Below, piece after piece: positions 25,601 to 34,508 of a stretch of 64,000 nt of DNA (within the stretch, counting starts at the first letter, position 1; every line of letters begins with the position of its first letter). A program made the translations under genes and the position numbers. Source of the DNA: DATBGZ01 sp963803115 (GTDB lineage Bacteria; Actinomycetota; Actinomycetes; Mycobacteriales; Micromonosporaceae); assembly GCA_963803115.1 (NCBI GenBank), contig CAWDLN010000006.1:390168-454167 (forward strand), written 5' to 3'. The notes under the pieces are model-generated. The model was not told the DNA's origin. It ran no database searches and worked only from the letters and a program-made list of their open reading frames with translations.

Positions 25601-27064
25601 GTGAGTCTCGCCGAGCGGTTGTCCCAACGCCTGACGGCAACACCGGCCGAACGGGCACGGCCTTCGGCGGCGGTGGTCGTGCGGTCATCGGGACCGCTGA
25701 CCGACATCCGCCGCCGCGTGCAACGCGAGCTGCAGGAGATCCTCGGCCCGCAGCTCTACAGCGAGCGGTCGATGGATGTTCTCGAGCAGCGCGTCCGGGA
25801 CACGCTGCAAGAAGTCCTCAACAACGACGAGGCCCATCTGAGTCCGAGCGATCGGAACCGGATCACCGCCGAAATCTGCGACGAGATCCTCGGGCACGGG
25901 CCGCTTGAGCCGCTGCTGCGCGATCCGGACGTCAGCGAAATCATGGTGAACGCTCCCGACAAGATCTACGTGGAGCGGTTCGGCCGGATCATGCCAGTGG
26001 ACGCGGCGTTTCTCGACGAGGAACACCTTCGCCGAATCATCGACAAGATGGTGGCTCGCGTCGGCCGGCGGCTTGACGAGGGCAGCCCGATGGTCGACGC
26101 ACGGCTGCCGGACGGAAGCCGGATCAACGGCGTACTACCGCCGATCTCGATCGACGGAGCGGTGCTCACCATCCGCAAGTTCGCCGCCGATCCGTACACA
26201 ATGGAGGATCTGATCTCCTTCGGCACCTTGACCAAACCGGTGGCCGATCTGCTCGCGGCGTGCGTGCGCGGACGGCTCGACATGCTCATCACCGGGGGCA
26301 CCGGCACCGGCAAGACCACGACGCTCAACGTGCTCTCGCAGTTCCTGCCGGCCGAGGAGCGCATCGTCACCATCGAGGACGCGGCCGAGTTGCAGCTGCA
26401 CCAGGAACACGTGCTCCGGTTGGAGTCCCGGCCCCCGAACATCGAGGGGCGAGGCGAGGTCAGCGTTCGCGACCTCGTGCGCAACTCACTGCGGATGCGG
26501 CCGGACCGCATCGTCATCGGCGAGGTGCGCGATGGCGCCGCCCTGGACATGCTGCAGGCGATGAACACCGGCCACGACGGCTCGCTGACGACCGTGCACG
26601 CGAACTCGCCGCGTGACTCGCTCGCCCGCATCGAGACGATGGTGTTGATGGCCGGAATGGAGCTGCCGGTACGGGCGATCCGGGAGCAGACCGCGGCCGC
26701 GATCGACCTGATCATCCACCAGACGCGGCTCAAGGACGGCAGCCGGCGGATCACCCACATCACGGAGGTGACCGGCATGGAAAGCGAAGTGATCACACTC
26801 CAGGACATCTTCGTCTTCGACTTCCGTGCCGGCGTGGATGAGTACGGCCGCTACCGCGGTACCCTGCAGCCCACCGGGCTTCGACCGCAGTTCCTGGACC
26901 ATCTGTCGGAGATGGGCGTGAACGTGCCCGCCGATACGTTCCTGCCACATCGGGAACCCGCGCCGGCGCCCAAACCACCGACCGCCACGAGGTGGGATCC
27001 CCACGCCGCCGCCGCCCGGAACGGCGCGGGCGATGAGGCCGACTCGGATCGGGCCCAAACGTGA
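25601..27064 (+). CDS. tadA: CpaF/TadA secretion ATPase
   Basis: A 487-residue type II/IV secretion ATPase that powers Flp pilus assembly. The N-terminal helical domain (1-110) is followed by the RecA-like core: Walker A GGTGTGKTTTLN (about 231-242), the Asp box with TIEDAAELQL, the Walker B region with RIVIGEVRDGAA, and the His box HDGSLTTVHANSPRD. The C-terminal 60 residues are Pro/Ala-rich. The GTG start follows cpaE closely, and the stop overlaps tadB by 4 bp. Confidence 0.95.
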   Translation: MSLAERLSQRLTATPAERARPSAAVVVRSSGPLTDIRRRVQRELQEILGPQLYSERSMDVLEQRVRDTLQEVLNNDEAHLSPSDRNRITAEICDEILGHGPLEPLLRDPDVSEIMVNAPDKIYVERFGRIMPVDAAFLDEEHLRRIIDKMVARVGRRLDEGSPMVDARLPDGSRINGVLPPISIDGAVLTIRKFAADPYTMEDLISFGTLTKPVADLLAACVRGRLDMLITGGTGTGKTTTLNVLSQFLPAEERIVTIEDAAELQLHQEHVLRLESRPPNIEGRGEVSVRDLVRNSLRMRPDRIVIGEVRDGAALDMLQAMNTGHDGSLTTVHANSPRDSLARIETMVLMAGMELPVRAIREQTAAAIDLIIHQTRLKDGSRRITHITEVTGMESEVITLQDIFVFDFRAGVDEYGRYRGTLQPTGLRPQFLDHLSEMGVNVPADTFLPHREPAPAPKPPTATRWDPHAAAARNGAGDEADSDRAQT

Positions 27065-28989
27065 CCCGCCGTCGTTGGTCGCGAGCCGTGGCGGCGGTTG
27101 TGGTCGCATGCTGTGTCGTCCTGCTGCCGGCCCCGGCCCACGCGGCAGGCGCTACGCCGCGCCTGGTCGTCTCGCGGGTCGTTGTCGGGCCTGGAACCCT
27201 CCAGTTCCTCGTTACGCCGACGAACCTCCCGCCCGGGACCACAGTGGACGCCGCGGCGATCAAGGTTCGTGCGGGCCAGACCGAGTTGCAATCGACGTCG
27301 GCCCCGGCGACCGACCTCACCGGAGCGCCGACCCGGATCCTGTCGGTGGTCCTGGATGCCAACGGCTTCGCCGGCTCGGCGTACGTGAGCTCGGCCAAGG
27401 CCGCGGCAACATCGCTCGCCGGTGCTCTGCCGCCCGATGTCCAACTAGGACTGTTCGTGATTGCCGCCACGCCCGCGCAGGTGCTCGCTCCCACCGTGGA
27501 CCGGGCGGCCTTCACTGCGGCCGTCGCGGGTGTTCGGTTCAGCGATGCGACCAACCCAGTGGACGGGGTCGAGGCGGCGCATCGTTCGTTGGGCGCGATG
27601 TCGTCGGCCACCGAGCGCCGGTTGCTGCTGATCTCCGACGGACGGCAGACTTTTGCCGGCACGCGCGCCGCCGAAGTCGGCGCCGCCTTGGCTGGTTCGG
27701 GGCTGGGCCTCGACGTGATTACGGTGGGGGCCTTCGGCAACGGACTGACTGGCCTGCGCACCCTCGCGCAGGCCGCCGGTGGTCGACTGCTGCCGGCGAC
27801 CGACCAGGCCACGGCGACGGATCAGGTGCGAGAGTCTGGCCGAGCGTTCGCAGCCACCGTTTCGGTAACGGCGTCCGTGCCGGCGGCGCTGTCCGGACGA
27901 TCGAGCATCGTCTCAGTTGAGGTTGCCGGCATCGCGCCGGCGACGACGAGCACGATCTTCGCGACCGTACCCGGGGCTGCCCCGGTCGTGGAGCCAGCGG
28001 GCCCGTCGTGGGCGCCGACCTGGCTGATCGTCGCTGCTGCGCTGTTCCTGTTCACCGCGTTGGTGGTGGTCGTCCTCGCCCTGGCCTGGCCTCGACCGGA
28101 CAGCCACGACCGGATCAAGCAGATCGCCCACTTTGGACCGAGCCGGGCGCTCCCGCCGCCCAAGCCCGAGCCGGCCACGGTATCGACCGGGGGACGCATC
28201 GCCCGAACCGCATTGGCCGCCAGCGCGAGCGTCGTGCGCTCGGGCGGTTTGGAGGATCGGATCGCCCTGCGGCTGGAACGCGCTGGCATGAAGCTGAGAC
28301 CCCACGAGTGGCTGCTCGTCCGTACCCTCGTCACGGCCGGATCCGGCCTCCTCTTGGCGATCGTGAGCGGCTGGCTCGGCCTCCTGGTCGGGCTGGTGAT
28401 CGGGTGGCTGGGCACGGTGATCTACCAGTCGGCGCGGATCGCCCGCCGGTCGCGTCAGTTCGCCGAGCAGCTACCCGACGGCCTGCAGCTCGTCATCGGC
28501 TCGTTGCGGTCGGGCTTCTCTTTGAACCAAGCGCTGGAGTCGCTGGTCCGTGAGGCTCCCGAACCCCTCGCGGCCGAGTTCGGTCGGGCCGTGGCCGAGC
28601 ATCGCCTCGGCGCGGACCTCTCCGATGCGCTCGACCGCCTGGCCCAGCGGACTCGGAGCGAGGACCTCGGCTGGGCGGTCATCGCGGTCCGGATCCAGCG
28701 TGAGGTCGGTGGCAACCTGGCCGAGGTTCTTCAGACCACTGTGGACACCATGCGGGAGCGTGCGCGCCTGCGCCGACACGTACGGTCGCTGTCGGCCGAG
28801 GGTCGGCTCTCGGCGTGGGTGCTGATCTGTGTACCGCTCGTCGTGGGCGGCTTTATGGCCGTGTACCGGCGGTCCTACCTCATGCCGCTGTTCACGGATC
28901 CGCGCGGGCTCGTCATGCTGGTCGGCGGCTCAATCCTGTTCGTCGTGGGCATCGTCTGGATGGCTCGAGTCATCAGGGTGGAGGCCTAA
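27061..28989 (+). CDS. tadB: TadB fused to an exported VWA-like domain
   Basis: A 642-residue protein about twice the usual TadB length. It begins with a cleavable-looking signal peptide (WSRAVAAVVVACCVVLLPAP, AHA). An exported domain of about 290 residues follows that resembles a von Willebrand A fold: ILSVVLDANGFAGSAY, LLLISDGRQTF and LDVITVGAFGNG are the three core strands. A membrane helix (~325-350) leads to the T2SS-F/TadB region (residues ~420-642) with LPDGLQLVIGSLRSGFSLNQ and the last two helices. GTG 27061 overlaps cpaF. The VWA metal site (DxSxS) is not conserved. Confidence 0.9.
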   Translation: MTRRRWSRAVAAVVVACCVVLLPAPAHAAGATPRLVVSRVVVGPGTLQFLVTPTNLPPGTTVDAAAIKVRAGQTELQSTSAPATDLTGAPTRILSVVLDANGFAGSAYVSSAKAAATSLAGALPPDVQLGLFVIAATPAQVLAPTVDRAAFTAAVAGVRFSDATNPVDGVEAAHRSLGAMSSATERRLLLISDGRQTFAGTRAAEVGAALAGSGLGLDVITVGAFGNGLTGLRTLAQAAGGRLLPATDQATATDQVRESGRAFAATVSVTASVPAALSGRSSIVSVEVAGIAPATTSTIFATVPGAAPVVEPAGPSWAPTWLIVAAALFLFTALVVVVLALAWPRPDSHDRIKQIAHFGPSRALPPPKPEPATVSTGGRIARTALAASASVVRSGGLEDRIALRLERAGMKLRPHEWLLVRTLVTAGSGLLLAIVSGWLGLLVGLVIGWLGTVIYQSARIARRSRQFAEQLPDGLQLVIGSLRSGFSLNQALESLVREAPEPLAAEFGRAVAEHRLGADLSDALDRLAQRTRSEDLGWAVIAVRIQREVGGNLAEVLQTTVDTMRERARLRRHVRSLSAEGRLSAWVLICVPLVVGGFMAVYRRSYLMPLFTDPRGLVMLVGGSILFVVGIVWMARVIRVEA

Positions 28990-29907
28990 GTGGACCTTTT
29001 GACCGTCGCTCTCGTCGTTGGCTCCGTGGTCGCCTTCTTCGTCGGTGTGGCCATTGTCGTGACCAACGTCGTGGTCGCCACCGTGGGCCGGGTGGGCGTC
29101 AGTCGCAACCTGCACACCATCGACTCCGTCTACGGCGCCACCACAGCCGAGGACGGCGACCGGGGCTCCACGCCCTTCGGTAACCGGATCGCCCAGCTCG
29201 GCCGGGTGGCGACCCCAGGAGCGGCGCTCGCCGGCATCCGCCGCCGCTTGGACTACGCCGGCAATCCTCCACATTGGACAGTTGATCGGGTCTTCGAAAT
29301 CAAGGGGCTCGGGCTGATCTCGGCCGGCGCGCTCGGCGTGTTACTCGGGTTCGCGATCGGTCGCCTACCCGGAGCGCTGATCGGCGGCCTACTGGGCGCG
29401 CTGTTGGGATTCTTCGTGCCCGACGTCGTTCTTTTCGACCTGTCGGCGAGGCGCCAGGAGAAGATTCGACACACGTTGCCCGACATCATGGACACGTTGA
29501 CGGTATCGGTTGAGGCAGGTCTCGGCTTCGACGCGGCGCTGGCCCAGGTTACCCGGTACGGGCGCGGCCCCTTGGCCGGTGAGTTCGCCCGCGTACTGCA
29601 GGAGATGCAGATCGGCCGCTCCCGGGTCGACGCGCTTCGGGCGTTGGGTCAGCGCACGGACGTCACCGAGCTGCGCGCCTTCTGCGCGATCGTGGTGCAG
29701 GCGACCGAACTGGGAGTGCCGATCGCCAACGTGCTTCGCGAGCAGGCAAAGGAGATGCGGATCCGGCGCCGTCAGCACGCCGAAGAGCGGGCACAGAAGG
29801 TACCCGTCAAGATCCTCTTTCCGTTGATCTTCTGCCTCTTCCCGGCGGTATTCATCGTCGTCCTCGGCCCCGGAATGATCACCATTTTCGATCTCTTCAG
29901 CCGATGA
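28990..29907 (+). CDS. tadC: TadC inner-membrane platform protein
   Basis: A 305-residue T2SS-F domain protein that pairs with TadB as the membrane platform of the Tad machine. It has an N-terminal helix (5-28), two central helices (about 105-145), the cytoplasmic T2SSF block LPDIMDTLTVSVEAGLGFD, and a C-terminal helix (LFCLFPAVFIVVLGPGM, in part). The GTG directly follows the tadB stop with no gap. It is the last gene of the pilus operon and is followed by a hairpin. Confidence 0.93.
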   Translation: MDLLTVALVVGSVVAFFVGVAIVVTNVVVATVGRVGVSRNLHTIDSVYGATTAEDGDRGSTPFGNRIAQLGRVATPGAALAGIRRRLDYAGNPPHWTVDRVFEIKGLGLISAGALGVLLGFAIGRLPGALIGGLLGALLGFFVPDVVLFDLSARRQEKIRHTLPDIMDTLTVSVEAGLGFDAALAQVTRYGRGPLAGEFARVLQEMQIGRSRVDALRALGQRTDVTELRAFCAIVVQATELGVPIANVLREQAKEMRIRRRQHAEERAQKVPVKILFPLIFCLFPAVFIVVLGPGMITIFDLFSR

Positions 29908-29929
29908 CCAGCGCCAGCGCTACAACGCG

Positions 29930-29950
29930 CTCGCGAGATTGACTCGCGAG
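29930..29950 (+). terminator. Hairpin after the Tad operon
   Basis: CTCGCGAG, ATTGA, CTCGCGAG: a perfect 8-bp stem with a 5-nt loop, 23 bp after tadC. No T-run follows. The arms are also self-palindromic, so a protein-binding role is possible instead. Confidence 0.5.
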
Positions 29951-30040
29951 ACCTGAGCGGGTGGTCGGCCGTACCGGTGCGCCTGTCTTGCATCTGACAG
30001 TGCTGCGCGGCGACTGTCGGATTTGCAGCAGACTTTCCTC

Positions 30041-30979
30041 GTGGCCACCGCGCTCCAGCCGATCCGGCGGATCGCCGCCTACGGCGTGTGTGCCGATCAG
30101 GACGGGCGGACGCTGCTGGTCCGGGCGTCACCCCAATCGAGCACACCGGGCGTGTGGTCGCTTCCGGGTGGAGCTGTCGACCACGGGGAGCCACCGATCG
30201 AGACCGTGGTGCGCGAGACCGCCGCCGAGACAGGGCTGTCGGTCTCGGTCGCGAGGCTTCTCGACGTACAGGCGGATCTTCGGGCGGTGACGGCGCGCGG
30301 AGTGGCGATCCACACCGACCGCCTCATTTATGAGGTCAGTCTCCGCGGCGGGTCGCTGCGCGACCGGATCGGCCAACCAACCGATCTCGCCCGGTTCGTG
30401 TGTGACGACGAGGCGGCGGCGCTGCCCCTGCGCCCGTTCACGGCGACGGCGCTTGGCCTGCCGGTGACCGGGAATGAGCGACCCGATGACCCAGGCGACC
30501 TGCCCTCGTTCCATGCCGTGCCGGGTCCGGACGGCTTGCACCGGGCGCAGCGGTTCGCCGCGTACGCGGTCGCCAACGACCCGCGCGGGCGATTGCTGCT
30601 GACCCGAATCTCGGACGGGTACCCCGGTGGGGGTCACTGGCACCTGCCGGGCGGCGGGACAGACTACGGCGAGCAGCCTGGTGCGGCGGTCATCCGGGAG
30701 ATCGTGGAGGAGACCGGTCAACGGGGTCGCCTGCTCGCCCTGCTGGGTGTCGCGAGCCATCGGGATCCCGCGTCGCTCGGGCCGGAGGGATACCCGATCG
30801 ACTGGCACGGGGTACGGGCGTTCTATCACGTGATGGTCGATGCGCCCACCCGTCCGCGAGTGCTCGACGCGGGTGGCTCGACGGCGGACGCCCGGTGGTT
30901 CGGCCCGGCCGATCTCGTGAACCTGCCGGTGACCGAGGTGACCAGCGAGGCCCTGGTCCAGAGCGGGCACCGGTCATAA
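30041..30979 (+). CDS. Double-Nudix hydrolase A
   Basis: A protein of about 312 residues made of two Nudix domains in tandem. Domain 1 (residues ~5-130) has the box GGAVDHGEPPIETVVRETAAE, close to GX5EX7REUXEEXGU but with Ala for one of the paired glutamates. Domain 2 (~165-312) has the fully canonical GGGTDYGEQPGAAVIREIVE, then ETG. Each domain starts with a similar RRIAAYGV / RFAAYAVANDPRG strand. The substrate is unknown; nucleoside diphosphate derivatives are usual. The start is uncertain: GTG 30041 is used, and TTG 30023 would add six residues. Confidence 0.82.
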   Translation: MATALQPIRRIAAYGVCADQDGRTLLVRASPQSSTPGVWSLPGGAVDHGEPPIETVVRETAAETGLSVSVARLLDVQADLRAVTARGVAIHTDRLIYEVSLRGGSLRDRIGQPTDLARFVCDDEAAALPLRPFTATALGLPVTGNERPDDPGDLPSFHAVPGPDGLHRAQRFAAYAVANDPRGRLLLTRISDGYPGGGHWHLPGGGTDYGEQPGAAVIREIVEETGQRGRLLALLGVASHRDPASLGPEGYPIDWHGVRAFYHVMVDAPTRPRVLDAGGSTADARWFGPADLVNLPVTEVTSEALVQSGHRS

Positions 30980-30994
30980 GGACAGATCGACGTC

Positions 30995-31870
30995 ATGAGA
31001 TATGAGCGGGGGATCGACGCGTGCGCGCTGTGCCGCGACGGATCGGGCCGCACTCTTCTGGTGCCGGCTGACGACGATCGATGGACTCTACCCGGTGGCG
31101 AGGTTCGACATGGCGAGCACCCGGCCCTGGCCGTCGTGCGACGCGTCGCGGACCAGATGGGCCAGACCGTGACCGTGACGCGCGCGCTCGAGGTCGTGAC
31201 CGAGATTCACCGGTATGGTCGCGCTTGGTCGCATCGCGACAAGATTGTTTTTGAGGTACGGGCTCAACCTCCGCTCTCCGAACCCGGTGCCGGTGGGATG
31301 TGGGCGGTGCCGGACGTACTCAGCGGCCTGCGGCTGACGGATGTGGCCGGCGTCGCTCTCGGGCGCACGGCACCGACCGCACAACCGCGACCCGGGCGAC
31401 GCGTGTCCTGGGCCGCCGTCCCGGGGACCTCGGACACCCGGCGGCAGCGCTTCGCCGCCTACGGTTGCGCTATCGACCCGGCTGGAAACATCCTGCTGAC
31501 GCTGATCGCGAACGGCTACCCGGGAGCCGGGCGGTGGCACCTTCCCGGCGGCGGAACGGACTTCGGCGAGACGGCCGAGGCCGGCCTGCTGCGCGAGATC
31601 ATGGAGGAGACGGGTCAGCACGGCGAGATCGGTCCGCTGGTGAGTGTGTCGCATCGACACCAACCGAGCATCCGCGGTCCGGAAAGGGTGGCCATGGATT
31701 GGCACGGCGTACGGGTGATCTATGACGTACGGGTTGCGGAGCCGTCCACGCCGACCGTCCTCGACGGCGGCGGCTCGACGGCGGCGGCGGCATGGTTCTC
31801 GGCCGAGCTCGCCCGGGAGCTGTCGCTGACCGAAGTTGCTTCGGAAATGGTGAGCCGCGCCGCGAGATGA
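30995..31870 (+). CDS. Double-Nudix hydrolase B, first domain degenerate
   Basis: A 291-residue paralogue of the gene 16 bp upstream, again with two Nudix domains. In domain 1 the box reads GGEVRHGEHPALAVVRRVAD with QMGQ after it: Arg and Asp-Gln replace the catalytic glutamates, so this half should be inactive. Domain 2 has the canonical GGGTDFGETAEAGLLREIME, then ETG. The linker is Pro/Arg-rich. Both proteins share the strand WHGVR(A/V)xY near the end. The pair arose by tandem duplication of an already doubled gene. ATG 30995 is used. Confidence 0.82.
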   Translation: MRYERGIDACALCRDGSGRTLLVPADDDRWTLPGGEVRHGEHPALAVVRRVADQMGQTVTVTRALEVVTEIHRYGRAWSHRDKIVFEVRAQPPLSEPGAGGMWAVPDVLSGLRLTDVAGVALGRTAPTAQPRPGRRVSWAAVPGTSDTRRQRFAAYGCAIDPAGNILLTLIANGYPGAGRWHLPGGGTDFGETAEAGLLREIMEETGQHGEIGPLVSVSHRHQPSIRGPERVAMDWHGVRVIYDVRVAEPSTPTVLDGGGSTAAAAWFSAELARELSLTEVASEMVSRAAR

Positions 31871-32132
31871 CGTGTGCCCAGACACACAGAGTTCACGTTT
31901 GGGCGGTTGTCGGCCACAATGGATGCGCTCCTCGGTTACTCCGGGTAGCAAGAAGAGTGGGTGAGTATGACGCGGTGCCGTCCAGTTTCACCCAAAAAGT
32001 CCAGCGATTTGAACCATCGCCAACGGTGCAGCCGTGTGCGATCGTGTAGTCGCCACACCGGTCACCCGCTCGCCACCCGCGCGTCATCTGACGGCAAGGT
32101 CGGGTCCGGAACGTTCCTTCAGGAGGTTGAGC
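31871..32132 (+). other. Gap before pssA, no gene seen
   Basis: 262 bp between the second Nudix gene and pssA. The only clear element is the ribosome-binding site AGGAGG at 32121-32126, 6 bp before the pssA GTG. The frame of pssA is open upstream to 32034 but is unlikely to be translated from there. Confidence 0.5.
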
Positions 32133-33191
32133 GTGGCGAGAGTCTGGCGTAGGCGCCGGAGTCTGGACACCCCCCGTCCCGCCGGGCGCCGCTGGGCCCG
32201 TCTGCGGCGCAGCGGATCACGCGCCACTCAGGTCATCGCGCGGGTCACCGGACGGCGCGAGCGCGGCATGCCGATCGTTGTGACCGGCCCCGACAGCGGC
32301 GAGCGTCGCGACCGGCGATGGTCACGTCGCGGCGGCGGGCACGAGCTGCTCGCCCCCGCCTCCGGCATGACCGCCGAACTGGCGGCCGAACTCGAGCAGT
32401 TGGCTCCCGTCAGTCCCGCCGTGGGGCCAACCCGCCTCCCGTCCCAGGGCCAGACCATCCCGCTGCTTCCGGGCGACCGTACCCGGGCCCGCCGGGTGAA
32501 GTTCGCAATCGCCAATGGCTGCACCGTCGGCAGCCTGCTGATGGGCATGATCGCCATTTTCCTGGCCATCTCGGGCGGCCCGACCAATCTTCAGCTGGCC
32601 GCGGTGGCGCTGCTCGCCTGCGTCGTCCTCGACGGCTTCGACGGCGGTCTGGCCCGCAAGTTCAACGTGTCGAGCCCGTTCGGCGCCCAACTGGACTCGT
32701 TGGCCGACCTGAGTTCGTTCGGGGTGGCTACCGGAATCGTGGTCTTCCAATGGCTCGTGTCGTTGGGGGCGAGTCCGGTCGCGGCGGCTCCCGTGTGCGC
32801 CCTGATCGCCGTGTGCGCGGCTATCCGGCTGGCTCGGTTCAACGTTTCGCCGAAGGACGGCACGTATTTCTGCGGCGTGCCGACGACCATGGTCGCCGCC
32901 GTGCTGGCGCTGAACATCCTGGTTGGCCCGCATGCGCTGCCGGCCAGCCTGCAGATCGCCTTCGTCGCCGTCTACGCGCTCGCGATGGTCAGCTCGTTCC
33001 CGTACGTGAAGCTGTCCCGAGTGCTCCGCCTGCCGCTGTGGGTGTGGGTGGTTCCGGCGATCTGCGCCATGATCAGCGTCCCCGGTACGTTCGTCGCGAT
33101 CGTGGGTGGCTACCTGGCCAGCGGGCCACTGTTGTGGCTCTATCGCCGCGGCCGCGGTGCCCGACCGGCCAGCCGTGCCCTGGCCAACTGA
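32133..33191 (+). CDS. pssA: CDP-diacylglycerol-serine O-phosphatidyltransferase
   Basis: A 352-residue membrane enzyme of the CDP-alcohol phosphatidyltransferase family. The signature DGxxGGxAR...G...D...D begins at Asp167 (VLDGFDGGLARKF, then FGAQLDSLAD), with all three catalytic aspartates present. Six to seven helices follow the long, basic, soluble N-terminal extension of about 110 residues. Transfer of serine to CDP-diacylglycerol is the best assignment because a phosphatidylserine decarboxylase gene lies 1.3 kb away on the other strand. GTG 32133 has AGGAGG at optimal distance, which decides the start. The N-terminal extension is longer than in most PssA proteins. Confidence 0.88.
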   Translation: MARVWRRRRSLDTPRPAGRRWARLRRSGSRATQVIARVTGRRERGMPIVVTGPDSGERRDRRWSRRGGGHELLAPASGMTAELAAELEQLAPVSPAVGPTRLPSQGQTIPLLPGDRTRARRVKFAIANGCTVGSLLMGMIAIFLAISGGPTNLQLAAVALLACVVLDGFDGGLARKFNVSSPFGAQLDSLADLSSFGVATGIVVFQWLVSLGASPVAAAPVCALIAVCAAIRLARFNVSPKDGTYFCGVPTTMVAAVLALNILVGPHALPASLQIAFVAVYALAMVSSFPYVKLSRVLRLPLWVWVVPAICAMISVPGTFVAIVGGYLASGPLLWLYRRGRGARPASRALAN

Positions 33192-33238
33192 TCGTTCATC
33201 CGAGGGCTTGGTCTTCCGAACTGCTGGGCCAACCGAGC

Positions 33239-33907
33239 TTAGGTCGCCAAACCCACGTACTGGCCGATGGACTCCGGCTCGTCGAGCACGCGCAGCATGA
33301 GGTCGGCCACATCGCCGCGGGGGACGGAGAAGCCTCCCCGGATGTTGCGTCCGTATGCCCGCCGATACCGGCCGGTGGGTGGCTTGTCGGTCAGCAGCGG
33401 TGGCCGGACCACCGTCCACTCCAGACCGCTCGCGCGAAGGTCTTCCTCCATGATCGCGAGATCGAGGTAGTGCCGGCGCAGGATGCGACCGACCACGGGG
33501 GCAAGCACGTACCGCATGACCGGCCCATCCCCGGGATCGTGCTTGGGTGGGTTGGGCCGGCGCCCGGGCACCGCTACGGTGCTCGTCGGCGCGGCACTGA
33601 CAGCGACGATCCGGCGTACGCCGGTCGCCTCCATGGCAGCAATGATCGCGCGAGTACCGGGGGCGACGATTCCGATGTCGGCTAGGCCGCGGGGTCCGAC
33701 CGCCGAGATCACCGCGTCACGGCCGGCAATGGCGGACTCGAGGGCGGCCGGATCCGGGGCGGCGAGATCGACCCGCACACCGTCCACACCGGACGGGAGC
33801 TTCGACGGTGTCCGCACGGCCGCGGTGACCTCGTGTCCGGCCGCCGCGGCCAGCTTGACAATGACGCGCCCGATTCGGCCGGTCGCAGCGACAATGGCTA
33901 GCTTCAT
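33239..33907 (-). CDS. Atypical SDR, NAD(P)-binding protein
   Basis: A 222-residue Rossmann protein of the NAD(P)H-binding (NmrA/HSCARG-like) group. MKLAIVAATGRIGRVIV gives the glycine-rich nucleotide motif (ATGRIG), GRDAVISAVGP the second strand and RIVAVSAAP the third. The usual YxxxK catalytic pair is absent, as is common in this group, so it may be a redox sensor, reductase or isomerase. It is divergent from the marR gene (57 bp between starts), and a MarR-controlled reductase is a standard arrangement. Confidence 0.85.
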   Translation of the reverse strand: MKLAIVAATGRIGRVIVKLAAAAGHEVTAAVRTPSKLPSGVDGVRVDLAAPDPAALESAIAGRDAVISAVGPRGLADIGIVAPGTRAIIAAMEATGVRRIVAVSAAPTSTVAVPGRRPNPPKHDPGDGPVMRYVLAPVVGRILRRHYLDLAIMEEDLRASGLEWTVVRPPLLTDKPPTGRYRRAYGRNIRGGFSVPRGDVADLMLRVLDEPESIGQYVGLAT

Positions 33908-33955
33908 GACGTCCTCCCGCTAGGCTGTTCTCTGGGTGTCGTATAACATGGAAAG

Positions 33956-33979
33956 CATATCATATGAATCCCATATCAT
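33956..33979. promoter_or_regulatory. Possible MarR operator
   Basis: CATATCAT occurs twice (33956-33963 and 33972-33979), and the first is part of the 11-bp palindrome CATATCATATG. The repeats sit over the marR start codon, between two divergent genes, and the stretch is markedly AT-rich for this window. This is a likely binding site for the MarR product. Confidence 0.45.
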
Positions 33980-34443
33980 CTCGTGAACGGCGGCGCCTTA
34001 CGGCGGCCATCAAAGAGTCATTGCGCGAGCTGACGAATCAGGTCTCGCTCCTGAACCACCAGGTCGGCGCCAGGCTCGAGCTGCGCGACGTGGATCTCGA
34101 CTGCCTCGACCTCATCAGCCGAGAGGGTCCCCTCAATCCCAGCGTGCTGGCGCGACGCACTGGGCTGCATCCGGCCACAATGACCGGCATTCTGGACCGG
34201 CTCCAGCACGCGGGCTGGATCACCCGCCAGCGCGACCCTGACGCGACTGACCGCCGGGCGGTGACGATTACGGCGCTGCGCGACCGGGGTGCAGAGATCT
34301 TCAAGCTGTATGCGGGGATGAATTCCTCGCTGGACGACATCTGTGGTGGCTACGCCGACCACGAGCTCGCGGTGCTGGCGGACTTCCTTCGTCGGACGAC
34401 CGACGCCGGTCGGACCGCGACGGAGGGGCTGGCCGCGGACTAG
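33964..34443 (+). CDS. MarR-family transcriptional regulator
   Basis: A 159-residue MarR-type winged-helix regulator. The recognition region PSVLARRTGLHPATMTGILDR (in part) and the wing RDPDATDRRAVTIT are typical, with dimerisation helices at both ends. It probably controls the divergent SDR gene and itself through the repeats at its 5' end. The ATG at 33964 overlaps the proposed operator; a later start is possible but would cut into the first helix. Confidence 0.9.
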   Translation: MNPISSRERRRLTAAIKESLRELTNQVSLLNHQVGARLELRDVDLDCLDLISREGPLNPSVLARRTGLHPATMTGILDRLQHAGWITRQRDPDATDRRAVTITALRDRGAEIFKLYAGMNSSLDDICGGYADHELAVLADFLRRTTDAGRTATEGLAAD

Positions 34444-34508
34444 GCCGTGGCGCGTCGAAGCGGCACCGTGGGCCAGGTCGCGTTGCCGAGTTAGGGGCGA
34501 CCGCTGAG

